From positions 5,857,001 to 5,921,000 of the forward strand of contig NC_070614.1 of assembly GCF_027172205.1 (NCBI RefSeq): 64,000 bases of DNA, in the 5' to 3' direction. The notes beneath the pieces are model-generated. The model was not told the origin of the DNA and searched no databases. It saw nothing but the letters and a program-made list of their open reading frames with translations. The position numbers and the translations under genes are program-made. Numbering within the stretch: position 1 is the first letter of the stretch; every line of letters starts with the position of its first letter. Positions 42,190 to 52,544 of the stretch are shown piece by piece. Origin of the DNA: Podarcis raffonei (Eukaryota; Chordata; Lepidosauria; Squamata; Lacertidae).

Positions 42190-45100
42190 GTAAGAGGAAG
42201 GAAAGATGTGAAAAGAAAAATTTCTAGTCTCAATGGGAAAATATGGTAAATCTGGAGCTACAGCTGATTGCGGGTCATGCACTTTCGGATGTTTTTGGAG
42301 CACCACCACCTGGCAGGCACATAAGGATTATGAAACAGTCTGCCTTGGTCTAATATTGCATTTCTTAAACAAAATAATTAAAAAGACAAATTTGTAATCC
42401 CCATGAGAAAATATGGTATTTTTGGAGCAGCAGAAATCATGGGTCAAGGCAAAGTGGGCCGTGTTTCCTGCACTGCAAGATTGCAGAGTTCCCTCCCCAC
42501 AAGAGACAGTCTCTGCCCCTCTCTCTCTGTGCCAACTCTAGGATGCATGGAATCAGATTGTGGGCCTTGGGTTCCTCATCCCAGCTGTCAACTTCCTGGC
42601 CATGGTTCTCCAAAGGGTGGCAGGTAGCAGTTGCTCACAGCCTGGCCTAGATATACCAAGGATGGACCCACCCAGGGGCCTTTTTAGGCCATAGCTCAGC
42701 GCCTGTGGAAGGCCACAGAGTCAGTCCTCAGCATCTCCAGGTGAGGCTTGGGAAACTCTGATCCCCAGGTGAGCTGCTGCCAGCCAGGCCAGAGGAAGAC
42801 AGTCTGGCGCTCCCAGGACCCCGGATCTGGCTCCTGAGGCAGCTGTCTATGCAGCCCAGTGGGTGAGGTCTTCTGCCAGGCAAAGGGCCAGGCGCTTTCC
42901 TGCATATTCACCTCTGGCGACTGAACCCTCCGTGGCCGAGCTTCAATCTGTCTCTCTGTGTTGGGTTAGCACAGCGGGAGTGCAAGTGCTTCTTGCATCC
43001 TTAGAATCAAAGAATTGTGGAGTTGGAAAGGACCTTGAGGATCATCTAGTCCAACCCCTTGCAATGCAGGAAGATGCAGCTGTGCCAGATGGGGATCGAA
43101 CCTGCAAGCTGGGCCTTCTCATCCCCACACCTGAAGCCAAGCAGGGAGTTGAATCAAGGCCCTTCTGGGTGCCCAGAAGATGCTCTGCCACTGAGCTATA
43201 GCCCCTCCCAAACAGAAACACAGGAAGGGGATTTAGACCTTAGATTGCTCCATCTACCTCAGAGTGGCTGGGGCAACCCAGGAAAATGGGCGGGGTATAA
43301 AGTGGTACCTTGGGTTAAGGACTTAATTTGTTCTGGAGGTCCATTCTTAACCTGAAACTGTTCTTAACCTGAGGTACCACTTAGCTAAAGTGGTACCTCA
43401 GGTTAAGAACAGTTACAGGGGCCTCCCGCGGCTGCCGCGCCACCACCATGCAATTTCTGTTCTGTTCTCATCCTGAAGCAAAATTCTAAGAGTCTGTAAC
43501 CTCAAGCGCATGTTCTAAAAAGCAGATGTCCCCCCCCCCAATGATCCTGGGAACTGTAGTTTGTTAGGGGCTCTGGGAACAGCTCCCATTAGCAGAGATC
43601 CGTGGAGTCCTAGGAACTCAGTCATGAGGAGGAACCAGGAAGATGGAGGAGCTCAGATGCCAGGTTCTTGAGTTGGGGAGGGACCCTGTGAACTGGAAAT
43701 GGAAAACCGTTGGGTGTTGAGTGTCCCAGGATTGTGCCTTGCCTTCAAGGGGGACGTCTGGGAGATGGGGTTTGGTCCTGATGAAGCTCTAACAGAAGAC
43801 CCAACGGGTTATCCCACATACTGGAGGACAGGAAGGGATTCCCCTCAGATCAGATTGGCTCAGGCATATCTGAGAGGAGCCAGCAGATGTAGCAACAGCT
43901 AGACTGGGGACTGGGAGCAGCTGGCAGGACCACAGAACACCAGTCCTAAAGGATCTACGATGGCTCCCAGTACATTTGTGAGCACAATTCACAGTGTGAG
44001 TCCTGTATACCTGAAGAAGGGTTGCCACCTGGTTCTTTAAAAACAGAGCTTTAAAATTCCATCCTTGACAAACTTAAAAGGATAGGAATAAGGCTGCAAA
44101 ACCTTCTTTTGAGCAAGTCCAGCCATGAAGCTAGCTGCCTTCCCTCCCTTTGCCCCACTTAAGAAAGAATCAGGCATCAACAACATGGGAACTTTAAAAA
44201 TAAGCTTTATTTACTTTATAATCATGCATCGGTTCACATCAATAGTGGCATTAAAAACTGTGCAGGCAAAATAGTGTTATACATTTGCAGGAGACCCCCC
44301 CCCAAACCCCAGAAATACACAAAAGGTAGAATTTTGATAAATTGGGATATCAATTACAGAAAGGTAGCCGTGTTGGTCTGCCATAGTCAAAACAAAAAAT
44401 TTTTTTCCTTCCAGTAGCACCTTAAAGACCAACTAAGTTAGTTTTTGGTATGAGCTTTCGTGTGCATGCACACTTCTTCAGATACCTGGTATGGTATCTG
44501 AAGAAGTGTGCATGCACACGAAAGCTCATACCAAAAACTAACTTAGTTGGTCTTTAAGGTGCTACTGGAAGGAAAAAAATTTTTTGTTTGGGATATCAAT
44601 GAAAGTACAGGCTGCACAACTGTGCCGGACAAGGAATTCCTGGGCTGACTTTTGCACGCCAGGCTGGCCCGTCTAGCAAAGGGCAAATCTGTTAACACAC
44701 CTGAGCTTGCTGGGCACATGACCCAAGGGGAAGTGGGAATGAGCCCCAAAGGTATGGTGGGTACACAGCCCATGGTTTCAAGGGAAAGGTCTCTAGTGGG
44801 CTTTGGCTCACATACTGTATCCTGCTTCCTCCACAGGGCCAGGCTCCAGGGATGAGGCTCCAGCTCCAGCTCCCGGGATGAAGGGCGAGAGAACATTCCA
44901 GCGGATCCCGGCTGACGTCCCTCGCACCTCTTCCCCACTGCCCCTTCTCCGTGGGGCATGGCTCCTTCCCGGCCCTGTTTGGGGCAGAAGCAGCAGCCAA
45001 AGTTTCCTCCCATTAAAACAGCTTCTCGGGTTATTTCTGAGAGGGAGGAGACTTTGGCTGCGGCTTCTGCGCTAGGCCGGTCATACGCCCGAACGGAGGA

Positions 45101-48100
45101 GAAGTGGGGAGCCCTGATAAGATCAGGTAGGAGGAAATGCCCCTTCCCAGGTCCCGCACCCTCCTGCCCCAGACTGGGCTAGCGTGGCTGGGAGCCAGGC
45201 GCTTGCTGATGTCTCCGTTTTCTTTGCAGCGAGGGAGCCTTTCCCCAACATATACTTTGTTCTGGTCAAATCCCTGGAGAGATGTGACGACCCTCAGGTA
45301 CTGGGGCAGAGGGAACAAAGGTGTCCTTCCATAGTTTTTGGCCCATCAGAGGCCCATTCTCATGTGATGTCCTGCTTCCTCCACAGGGCCACACCTCCAG
45401 GGATGAGGCTCCAGCGCTTGCTCCCGGGATGAAGAACGAGAGACCATCGTGGCGGTTCCCGGCCCCTGACGCTCGCCTGCCTCCCCCTCCATCCGTTCTC
45501 CATGCTGGCATGGCTCCTTCCCGGTCCTACTTGGCGCAGAAGCAGCAGCCAAGGTTTCCACCCATCTAAAGCACCTCCAGAGTTATTCCGGAGCCGGGGG
45601 AGACTTGGGTTGCTGCCTCTGTGCCAGGCCAGCCGGGACGGATCCCAGACGCCCGTACGGAGGAGTTCAGGGTGGGGCAGCTTATAAGATCAGGTAGGAG
45701 GAAATGCCCCCTTCCCAGGTCCCCCCCTCCTGTCCCAGACTGGGCTAGTGTGGCTGGGAGCCAGGCACCTGCTGATGACTCTGTTTGTTTTGCAGCGAGG
45801 GAGAAGGTTCAGCCTGGGAGCCACTGCATCCTGGGAGGGACTGGAGCCCAGACAAAGGCCTCTCACCCCAGAGGTACTGGGACAGGGGGAAGGACAAAGA
45901 CCCCCATAGGGAGGCAAAGTGTGGAAAGGCTCAGAGTTCAGGTAGGGGGAAATGCCAATTGAGTGCTGGAGTGGGGGGGGGGCAGGCCTGTCTCTCCCCA
46001 GCCCCTCACCCCCCCTCCTTCCAAGCCAGGGGTCTGGCCATTATGTGCCCAGGCAGGAGCAGCGTTCGTTGGCAGCCAGTGGTGACGTGGGCATGGGCAG
46101 CCAGGCAGGGGAGCTTGTTCTGTCCCCCTCCATCCCTGGGTCAGCTGGCCAGACACCCTCGCCAGCGCTCAGGCTGTCCCTACAGAGGTTTGGGGGCTGC
46201 TCCCCCCGGGGGCCCTATGTCTCCACTGCAGGAGGGCCCTGCCTCCACTGGCTTGCCTGCCCATGGGCTGCTGCCGCCGGTCTGCTCTGTGCCAAACAGG
46301 AGAAGGAGGGATGTGGAAGAGTGAGGAAGGGAGGGAGCTGGGAAGGCAGACTGGCGGGTGGGGGGTGGGGAGAAAATATTGAGGGCAATGTGCCCCTGAA
46401 GAAAATCATTGGGGACGGCCCACGGGACCCCTGTCCCCTAGAGAGTACAATGTCCTTCTTCCTTCGCAGGGCCGTGGTTTGGGAAAACCTCCAGCAGCCC
46501 AGCAGAAGCCCAGCGGTGCAGGGAAACCCACCAAAATCCGGAGGCATGCTGTGACCTTGTGTGGCAGGGGAAGTGTTTCCCTGTCATCTTACCAACTGCA
46601 AGTAAAAAAAAGTTCCTGCACCGAGAGGCTTACAATCTTTAATATGACACAGGGAGGGAGCAGAGAAAGGCTGAGGTCCAGGCTGGATCCTGAGTCCTCC
46701 TGCGAGACATAAGCCAGGGTTTCTGAGTTTAGACTTTGGGATTCCCGGACATTTCCCGCCTGCAACCTCTTCCTCTGTTTTTATTTTTCCTTTCCTAGGT
46801 CCTAAGAGGCTGCTATGGGGCCGGGGCAAGAAGGAGGCTGCTGTGGCACAAAGAATGAACCAAACTTTGGAAATTGTGGTATGTTAATTCCATGGGGAAT
46901 CCATTCCCCACATGTGCAGGAAGGTTGTGGCCCCGACCTGCGTGAACCAGGGCTGGGTTGGGGTGTTGCAGGCCGGTCTTGCACCACCCCCTCACCCCCC
47001 TCCTTCCAAGCCAGGGGTCAGGCGCCCAGGCAGGAGCAGCAATCATTGGCAGCCAGTGGGGACGTGTATTTTCCTTTCTGTCTCCCAGGTCCTAAGAGGC
47101 TACTGTACCGCAGGGCCCAAATGGACAAAGGGGTGACGGCCATGGAAGAGAAGAGCCCTTCTAAGATCAGGTAGGAGGAAACGCCCCTTCCCTTGTCCCC
47201 CACCCACATGCGCCAGACTGCTGCTAGCATGGCAGGGAGCCAGGTGCCTCCTCATGTTTCTGTTTTCTTTGTAGTGTGGGAGCCTTTCCCCAATGCGTAT
47301 TTTGTTCTAGCCAAATCCCTGGAGAGACGTGGCAAACATCAGGTACGAGGGCAGAGGGAACGAAGGGATCCTTGTGAAACATGTTTTGGGCACTACAGGA
47401 TTGCTATGATTTTCCATGATGGTGAAAGTGGAGAGAGAAGCCTTTCAATATCTGGTGTGGTTAAGACAGCTGAAAGAGTGTCTGAGTTGACATTCTGTCA
47501 GTAGTTTTTGGCCAGTCACAGCCCATTCTCATATGATGTCCCTCTTCCTCCACAGGGCCAGGCCTCCAGGGATGAGGCTCCAGCTCCGGCTCCTGGGATG
47601 AAGAACCGAACAACATCCCGGCGGTTCCCGGCTGACGTCCCTCGCGGCGCGTCCCCACTGCCCCTTCTCCGTACGGGCATGGCTCCACCAGGGCCTGGTT
47701 TGGCACCGAAGCAGCAGCCAAAGTTTCCTCCCATTAAAACAGCTTCTTGGGTGATTTCTGAGAGGGAGGAGACTTTGGCTGCTGCTTCTGTGCTAGGCCG
47801 GTCGGACGCCTGTACGGAGGAGAAGTGGGGAGCCCTGATAAGATCAGGTAGGAGGAAGGTGCCTGCTGATGTCTCTGTTTCCTTTGCAGCGAGGGAAAAG
47901 TTCAGCTAGGGAACCGCCGCATTCCGGGAGGAACTGGAGCCCAGATGACGGCCTCTCGCCCCTGAGGTAATGGGACGGGGGGAGGAGGGGGGCCTTAGGA
48001 AACACACTAGAAGGGCCTGCAGGATCCAAAACTCACCAGGGGCCCTCTGAGCCTGTGCAAAGGGCATGTCCTTCGCCCACGAGCAATTTAAAGGACTGTC

Positions 48101-49143
48101 TTTCCACAGAGAACCCTGGCTAAGCGTGATTCTCCTGAGCGGTGCACTGGCTAGGCATGATTTTATTGCTTTCTCTGATCTATGCTTTGCCGCTCGCGAT
48201 TTGTGGGTTTGGGGGTTGCAGTCGGGGAAGGGGTGCCGAAATGTCACCCCTGTTCAGGATGGCACCCTGGGTGACCCACCCCCTGCCCCCCTTCAGTATG
48301 TCACTGGCCACAAACAGGATTCAAGCCCAAGAGCCCTCTGCCCACCTGGGACTTCCTGCAACGGCTTTTTGAAGCACCGTCCCTGGCGTTCGGTCTGTGA
48401 CAGACCATTCACATGTCCAGGGATTCTTCCCTCGAAGCAGAGCGTAGCATCCAGGTCTCCCCTGCCTCAAAGATTCCTTCTTTCTTGCAGGACCTCCCTT
48501 GTGAACTGCTGTGGTTGCTGCTGAAGGCCCTCCACAAATAAAACAGGGCCACGCCTCCAGGGATGAGGCTCCAGCTCCGGTTCCCGGGATGAAGAACCGG
48601 ACAACATCCTGGCGGTTCCCGGCTGATGTCCCTTGCGATGCGTCCCCACTGCCCCTTCTCCGTATGGGCATGGCTCCTTCCCGGCTCGGTTTGGCGCAGA
48701 AGCGGCAGCCAAAGTTTCCTCCACTTAAAACCGCATCTAGAGTTATTTCCGAGAGGGAAGAGACTTTGGCTGCTGCTTCTGTGCTAGGCCAGCTGGGACG
48801 GAGCCCAGATGCCCATACGGAGGCCAAGTGGGAGGAGCTTATAAGATCAGGTAGGAGGAAATGCCCCTCCAAAGGCTATCCTGAAGTATTTCCATCACGA
48901 CTGGTAGCCTTTGACCACCCTCTCCTCCATTATGTCGCCTCATCCTCTTTTAAAGCCATACAGTCAGAGATGCTCTTTTGGTGCCTCTCATGGCCTCTGA
49001 CAGCCCATTCACATGTCCAGCGATTCTTCCCTCAAAGCAGCCCTTAGCGCCGATTTCTCTCCTGCTTCAGATACCTTCTTTCTTCCAGGATCCTCTGTCT
49101 GCACTGCTGTGTCTGCTGCCAAAGCCTTCCATAAAAAGATCAG
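42141..49143 (+). CDS. Tandem gene unit 4: modular repeat-exon cluster lacking terminal exons
   Basis: Proposed exons: C relic 42141-42189, A 44837-45126, D 45230-45297, A 45387-45693, B 45796-45873, F 46470-46543, G 46799-46878, G/A hybrid 47089-47170, D 47275-47342, A 47556-47847, B 47890-47966, C 48491-48546 fused to A 48547-48850, and C 49089-49143. Two A exons (47556, 48547) are fully open. No H exon or poly(A) site follows: the cluster runs straight into the LINE fragment at 49313. The second half (from about 47430) matches the start of the window, so the true gene border may lie near 47400. Product unknown. Confidence 0.4.
42190..43000. other. Spacer, unrecognised
   Basis: 42295-42340 (gagcaccaccacctggcagg) matches spacer at 12838-12870. 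42410-43000 shows no feature I can support. Confidence 0.4.
43001..43209 (-). mobile_element. SINE with tRNA-like head and CR1 tail, second type
   Basis: The minus strand starts ggaggggctatagctcagtg, has a B box GGTTCGATCCC and ends in a CR1 tail (gttggactagatgatcc). The tRNA head differs from the 10229 family and contains an inserted piece between the A and B boxes. Confidence 0.6.
43300..43487 (+). mobile_element. Pogo/Tigger-like MITE fragment
   Basis: Contains agtggtaccttgggttaagg, then cctgaggtaccact, then a second agtggtacctcaggttaaga; a rearranged copy of the MITE at 60932. Confidence 0.5.
43488..44354. other. Spacer, unit 3 counterpart of 14750-15480
   Basis: Shared spacer without exons. 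Confidence 0.5.
44355..44589. mobile_element. Perfect palindromic insertion, unit 3
   Basis: 235 bp between 11-bp direct repeats gggatatcaat (44344-44354 and 44590-44600). Two 97-bp arms, 44390-44486 and 44493-44589, are exact reverse complements around a 6-bp centre. 35 bp precede the left arm (gtagccgtgttggtctgcc). Empty site in unit 1 at about 15488. Looks like an interspersed-repeat 3' end inserted as a foldback. Confidence 0.75.
44837..45126 (+). pseudogene. Exon A copy 9 (frameshifted)
   Basis: Acceptor and donor are good; 290 bp (not 1 mod 3). One base is missing at the start (gccaggctccaggg) and another at cgtggggcatgg. Confidence 0.5.
45230..45297 (+). CDS. Exon D copy 6
   Basis: 68 bp, phase 1 to 0: REPFPNIYFVLVKSLERC, ending DDPQ; acceptor gttttctttgcag, donor CAG/gtactg. 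Confidence 0.55.
45387..45693 (+). pseudogene. Exon A copy 10 (one nonsense codon)
   Basis: 307 bp, good splice sites, open except TAA at 45567-45569 right after QKQQPRFPPI. Confidence 0.55.
45796..45873 (+). pseudogene. Exon B copy 7 (one base long)
   Basis: 78 bp versus 77: starts cgagggagaagg where intact copies have ggaggagaagg, which shifts the rest of the exon. Confidence 0.45.
46470..46543 (+). CDS. Exon F copy 3 (GC donor)
   Basis: Acceptor ttcttccttcgcag; phase 1 to 0 reads PWFGKTSSSPAEAQRCRETH, ending QNPE. The donor is GAG/gcatgc, a GC instead of GT. Confidence 0.45.
46799..46878 (+). CDS. Exon G copy 2
   Basis: Acceptor ttatttttcctttcctag, donor GTG/gtatgt, 80 bp, phase 1 to 0, open: PKRLLWGRGKKEAAVAQ, then MNQTLEIV. 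Confidence 0.5.
47089..47170 (+). CDS. Exon G/A hybrid
   Basis: Starts like exon G (cctttctgtctcccag, then PKRLLYRRAQMDKGVTA) but ends like exon A (taagatcag/gtaggaggaa plus the A-type intron start). 82 bp, phase 1 to 2, open, so it does not match the phase of the D exon that follows at 47275. Confidence 0.45.
47275..47342 (+). CDS. Exon D copy 7
   Basis: Acceptor ctgttttctttgtag, donor CAG/gtacga; 68 bp, phase 1 to 0: WEPFPNAYFVLAKSLERR, ending GKHQ. Confidence 0.5.
47556..47847 (+). CDS. Exon A copy 11 (intact, 97 codons)
   Basis: 292 bp, phase 0 to 1, open: GQASRDEAPAPAPGMK, FPADVPRGASPLPLL, PKQQPKFPPIKTAS, ISEREETLAAASVLG, ending EEKWGALIRS. Represents the shorter A subtype shared with 127 and 48547. 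The intron to the next B exon is only 42 bp (47848-47889). Confidence 0.6.
47890..47966 (+). pseudogene. Exon B copy 8 (one nonsense codon)
   Basis: 77 bp with acceptor tttcctttgcag and donor GAG/gtaatg; the codon after REKFS is TAG where the copy at 521 has CAG. Confidence 0.5.
48491..48850 (+). pseudogene. Exon C fused directly to exon A (no intron)
   Basis: 48491-48546 is exon C (acceptor tctttcttgcag; DLPCELLWLLLKALHK then stop in phase 0). At exactly the position of the usual C donor it continues with GGCCACGCC, the first bases of exon A. The A part (48547-48850, 304 bp) is open: GHASRDEAPAPVPGMK, QKRQPKFPPLKTAS, ISEREETLAAASVLG, ending LIRS before G/gtagg. The junction equals what splicing C to A would produce. 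Confidence 0.5.
49089..49143 (+). pseudogene. Exon C copy (donor lost)
   Basis: Acceptor ccttctttcttccag; DPLSALLCLLPKPSIKRS in phase 0. The expected donor gtaaga is gaaaga. Confidence 0.4.
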
Positions 49144-49312
49144 GAAAGAGGAAAGAAAGATTTTCATGGGGCTGGGAGAACACGCTCCAAGTTGAGTGTC
49201 AACTGAGAATGGGAGAAGAACCTTCCTGCATGAGAGCAGAAAGGAGATGGTCTCATCTTGAAGTGGGTGGGCCAAGCTTTTTTGGGGAGCAAGGTCAGGG
49301 GCATCACACGTA

Positions 49313-49720
49313 GCCAAGTAAGATTGTCTTCCATGAACACGATCTTAACAGTGAGTCCATAATGGACTGTGGAGGCCAGTTCTGGGTCCCCACGTCCTTT
49401 CACAGTTTCCTGGAGGTTTCCTTGCGGGAATCGTTCATGTGAGGATTTGCAGAACATGCCTTCCTCTTAGCTCGTTTCTCTCTTTGGTCCTGAGTTCGAG
49501 TGTCTTCAAAGTCCATGACACCTTCAGTAAAGGCTGTTCTCCAACTGGAGCGCTCGCAAGCCAGTCTTTCCCAATTGTTTCTACTACATTTCTTGTAGAT
49601 TTGCCTTGAGAAGTCTTTAAAACTCTTTCACTGACCACCAGCATTACATTTTTAAGTTGCTTGGGAAGACGATAATCAGGTGTAGCCCAGGTCTGTAAAG
49701 CAGCTTTCCAGGTAACTGGA
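49313..49720 (-). mobile_element. LINE 3' fragment, zinc-finger tail (unit 4)
   Basis: Counterpart of 3690-4090; joined directly to gene-cluster sequence at about 49310, so H exons and about 500 bp are missing here. Confidence 0.5.
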
Positions 49721-50878
49721 GGGAGTGGTGTGAGGCATTTGGGCCTTAGCAGTATAAGCCAAGCCTTAGCTCCGTGGCCCTCCTAAATAGGGCAAATTCT
49801 GTTCCTGGGCAGCTGGCAAAGCCCCTCTTGTCAGGGAATAGCCACATGCCCCAGGCGATGGCGACTGGACTATTGATCCTAAGCTGCATAACTGACCTGC
49901 CCAGCTTCAGGTCCCCCACCAAGTGGCCCCTTCTAGAACCCACCGCTCTCAACTGACTCTCAACTGCCTCCTCCCCAACATTCAAACTCCCTTTCCAAGC
50001 CTCCTCCAATCTTCTCTCCCCCAGAATTCCACTCTCTCTCTTCCCCCCTCCCTCCCTGCTTGACATTCCCTTGGGAATTCTAATATCATCACCTCAGTTA
50101 TCTTATTGCACATTTTTAAAAAATATAGATTTAGGGGGGGATACCCACTAAACCCTGGAAATTGATAAATGGTAGGATTTGGGATTATTTGGGTTTTGAA
50201 GGGAGAAAGACAAGTTGCAAGGGCCATTAAGAAACAATTCAAGGCCCCTGAGGGACTAACTGGAAATGCAAGAGAAGTCCTTCTCCCTTGTCCTGCGGTG
50301 TGAACAGAGACGGGGGATCTGGAAGGGGGCCAGGATGAGTGGGGGCTTAGGTGGCAGGAAAAGAGAGGCTTTGAGCAAGGGGTGAGGGAAGAAGGAGGAG
50401 GAGGAGGAGGAGGAGAGAGTGGAATCCAAGTTGGGAAGGCTGGCTGCCCTGTTCTTGAAGGACAAGTCTCTTTGGAAATGACTCTACTTTTTCTTAAAGC
50501 CATGACAGTGTCTGCCATGTCTCAGTTCTCCAAAGGGGAGAGTCTGGAACCCCATGGGCTGTTGCCCCCACTGCCCACTAGGCAGAGAAGGGGGAGACAC
50601 CCGACTTTTGAAGCAATATTTTATACGTCCTGCTCTGTCAAGTCATCCTATTAGAAGCACTTAATCTTCCCTCTGCTGCTTCCTAGGAAACTGGGGGAAG
50701 TGAGCTGCCGGTTCTCCTGCCTGTTCTAAAAAGCAGGTGTCTTTCCCCAAACGATTCTGGGAATTGTAGTTTGTCAGGGGTTCTGGGAATTGTAGGTCTG
50801 TGAGAGGGAAGCTACAATGACCGGGATCATTGGGGGGACGTCATGTGCTTTAAATGCTCATTGGATGCACTTTTAATC
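49721..50878. other. Spacer, unit 4, with (GAG)n
   Basis: GGA repeat at about 50391-50414. Keeps the 50152-50640 stretch that units 1 and 2 lack. No gene seen. Confidence 0.5.
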
Positions 50879-51355
50879 ATAGGATCATAGAACTGTAGAG
50901 TTGGGAGGGACCCCGAGGGTCATCTAGACCAACCCCCTGCAATGCAGGAATCTCAGCTAAAGCATCCATGGCAGATGGCCATCCCATCACTGCTCAAAAA
51001 CCTCAAGTACCGGAATTTCCTTGTAACTTGAATCCACGGCTTCAGATCCTGAGGACCTCTGGAGCAGGAGAAAACAAGCTTCCTCCCTCCTCCCTGCGAC
51101 GGCCCTTGAGATATTGAGAGGGCTGCATGGTGTGGCTCTCATATCCATGTCCTGAGGGACAGAGAGAAAAACGGTTCTCGCTCCCCTTTCTCCAGCCCAG
51201 GCAGAATTGCAAGGGGTCAGTGCATCTGGCTGGTAAGAAGATGGTCGGAGTTTGGAGCCCAGCCAGGGCTGGCTGTGGGCAGGATCCTGGCATTGTCTGG
51301 GGTTGGACTAGATGACCCCTGGGGTCCCTTCCAAATCTACCATACTATGATTCCA
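50879..51355 (-). mobile_element. CR1 LINE 3' fragment (unit 4)
   Basis: Counterpart of 4823-5335. Confidence 0.6.
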
Positions 51356-51520
51356 TCAAGCAGCTAAAGGAACGGGCAGGGGAGCAAGATGCAGAACAAG
51401 GGGAGGCACAACCACACACCCCAACAGCACCCTCTGGCCTGACCCACAGTGGCCTCATCCCAGAAGCAACTCTGAAGGTAGGAGGAACTCTGAAGCCCAG
51501 AGGAGATGAGTGGCATGTTG

Positions 51521-51620
51521 TTGTTTATGTTTTGTCATTTAGTCATGTCCGACTCTTCGTGACCCCATGGACCAGAGCACACCAGGCACTCCTGTCTTCT
51601 ACTGCCTCCCGCAGTTTGGT
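51521..51620 (-). mobile_element. BovB (RTE) 3' end, antisense
   Basis: Complement of gtccatggggtcacgaagag and tcggacatgactaaatgac with the CAACAACA-type tail; followed by an AAT microsatellite (51626-51662). Confidence 0.65.
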
Positions 51621-51623
51621 CAA

Positions 51624-51662
<39 letters not shown>

Positions 51663-52544
51663 TAGCGTCACCCATCACTGGTGCATGTGACTTGGCTCCC
51701 TGGCTTGACTTGTCCACAGATGTTGACAGCTTGGCAGGTCCTCAGCTGTGGTCCCAGATGATATTTTCTGTTGTGAATATCTGGTTGGTTACAGGTTTGA
51801 ACAATATGTGAGGATAACCAGAGCTTACAGAGTTAACAGCTCAAGGGAAATGACGTCCTGTCACAGGTATTGTGCTTTGTTATGTGAACACTTTTACTTT
51901 CAGTTTTGGCTGCAGCAGGAAAAGCATGATGACTTTGCTTTCTCCTGGCTATCTTGTTGTTTTGCTGCTGTACAATAAAGCTTCGTAGAATAGAGGAAGC
52001 TGTTGTACGAGAGTTTTACTGCATGGCCATTAAATGTCAACCTACAGACTCATTGCTCCTAAACATGTTGCAGATCATTTTAAGGAGAATTTCCCAAAGT
52101 TTCGGGATCTTGGATGGGTTTTAACAGGAAGGAGAGAATATAAGCCGCTCCCTTAAAATTCCCCAGGCACTCACACCTGTTCCATTTTACCGTATGTCTG
52201 TTTCAGCAGCGATATCGCGAAAGCCAATTTTTGTAAGGTGGTGAATTTAAGCCGCACTTTAATTTTTTACGGTCAGATTTTTTTGGGGGGGCGAAGTGAG
52301 GCTTATATTCAGGCCAATAAGGTATGCGCCACTCAAACTCAATAGGCGTGGCATTAAGCCACAGCAACTCAAGACCAGAGTCCAAGTCACTTGGAAGACA
52401 GGCAAAGGGCCACCATCATAGGGGAAAAAATCAGAAATATACTAGTTGAGTATAAGTGGAAATGAAATGCTTGTGTTCCTACACGGAGCCAATCTGCCCC
52501 ACATCAGAGAACACCTGAATGCACTCAGTTCACTCTGTGCCATG
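51663..52544. other. Last shared spacer, then unique sequence
   Basis: 51663-52180 matches 38100-38460 (end of tandem homology). 52190-52420 contains a T/G-rich interspersed piece (gaggcttatattcaggcc). No gene seen. Confidence 0.45.
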
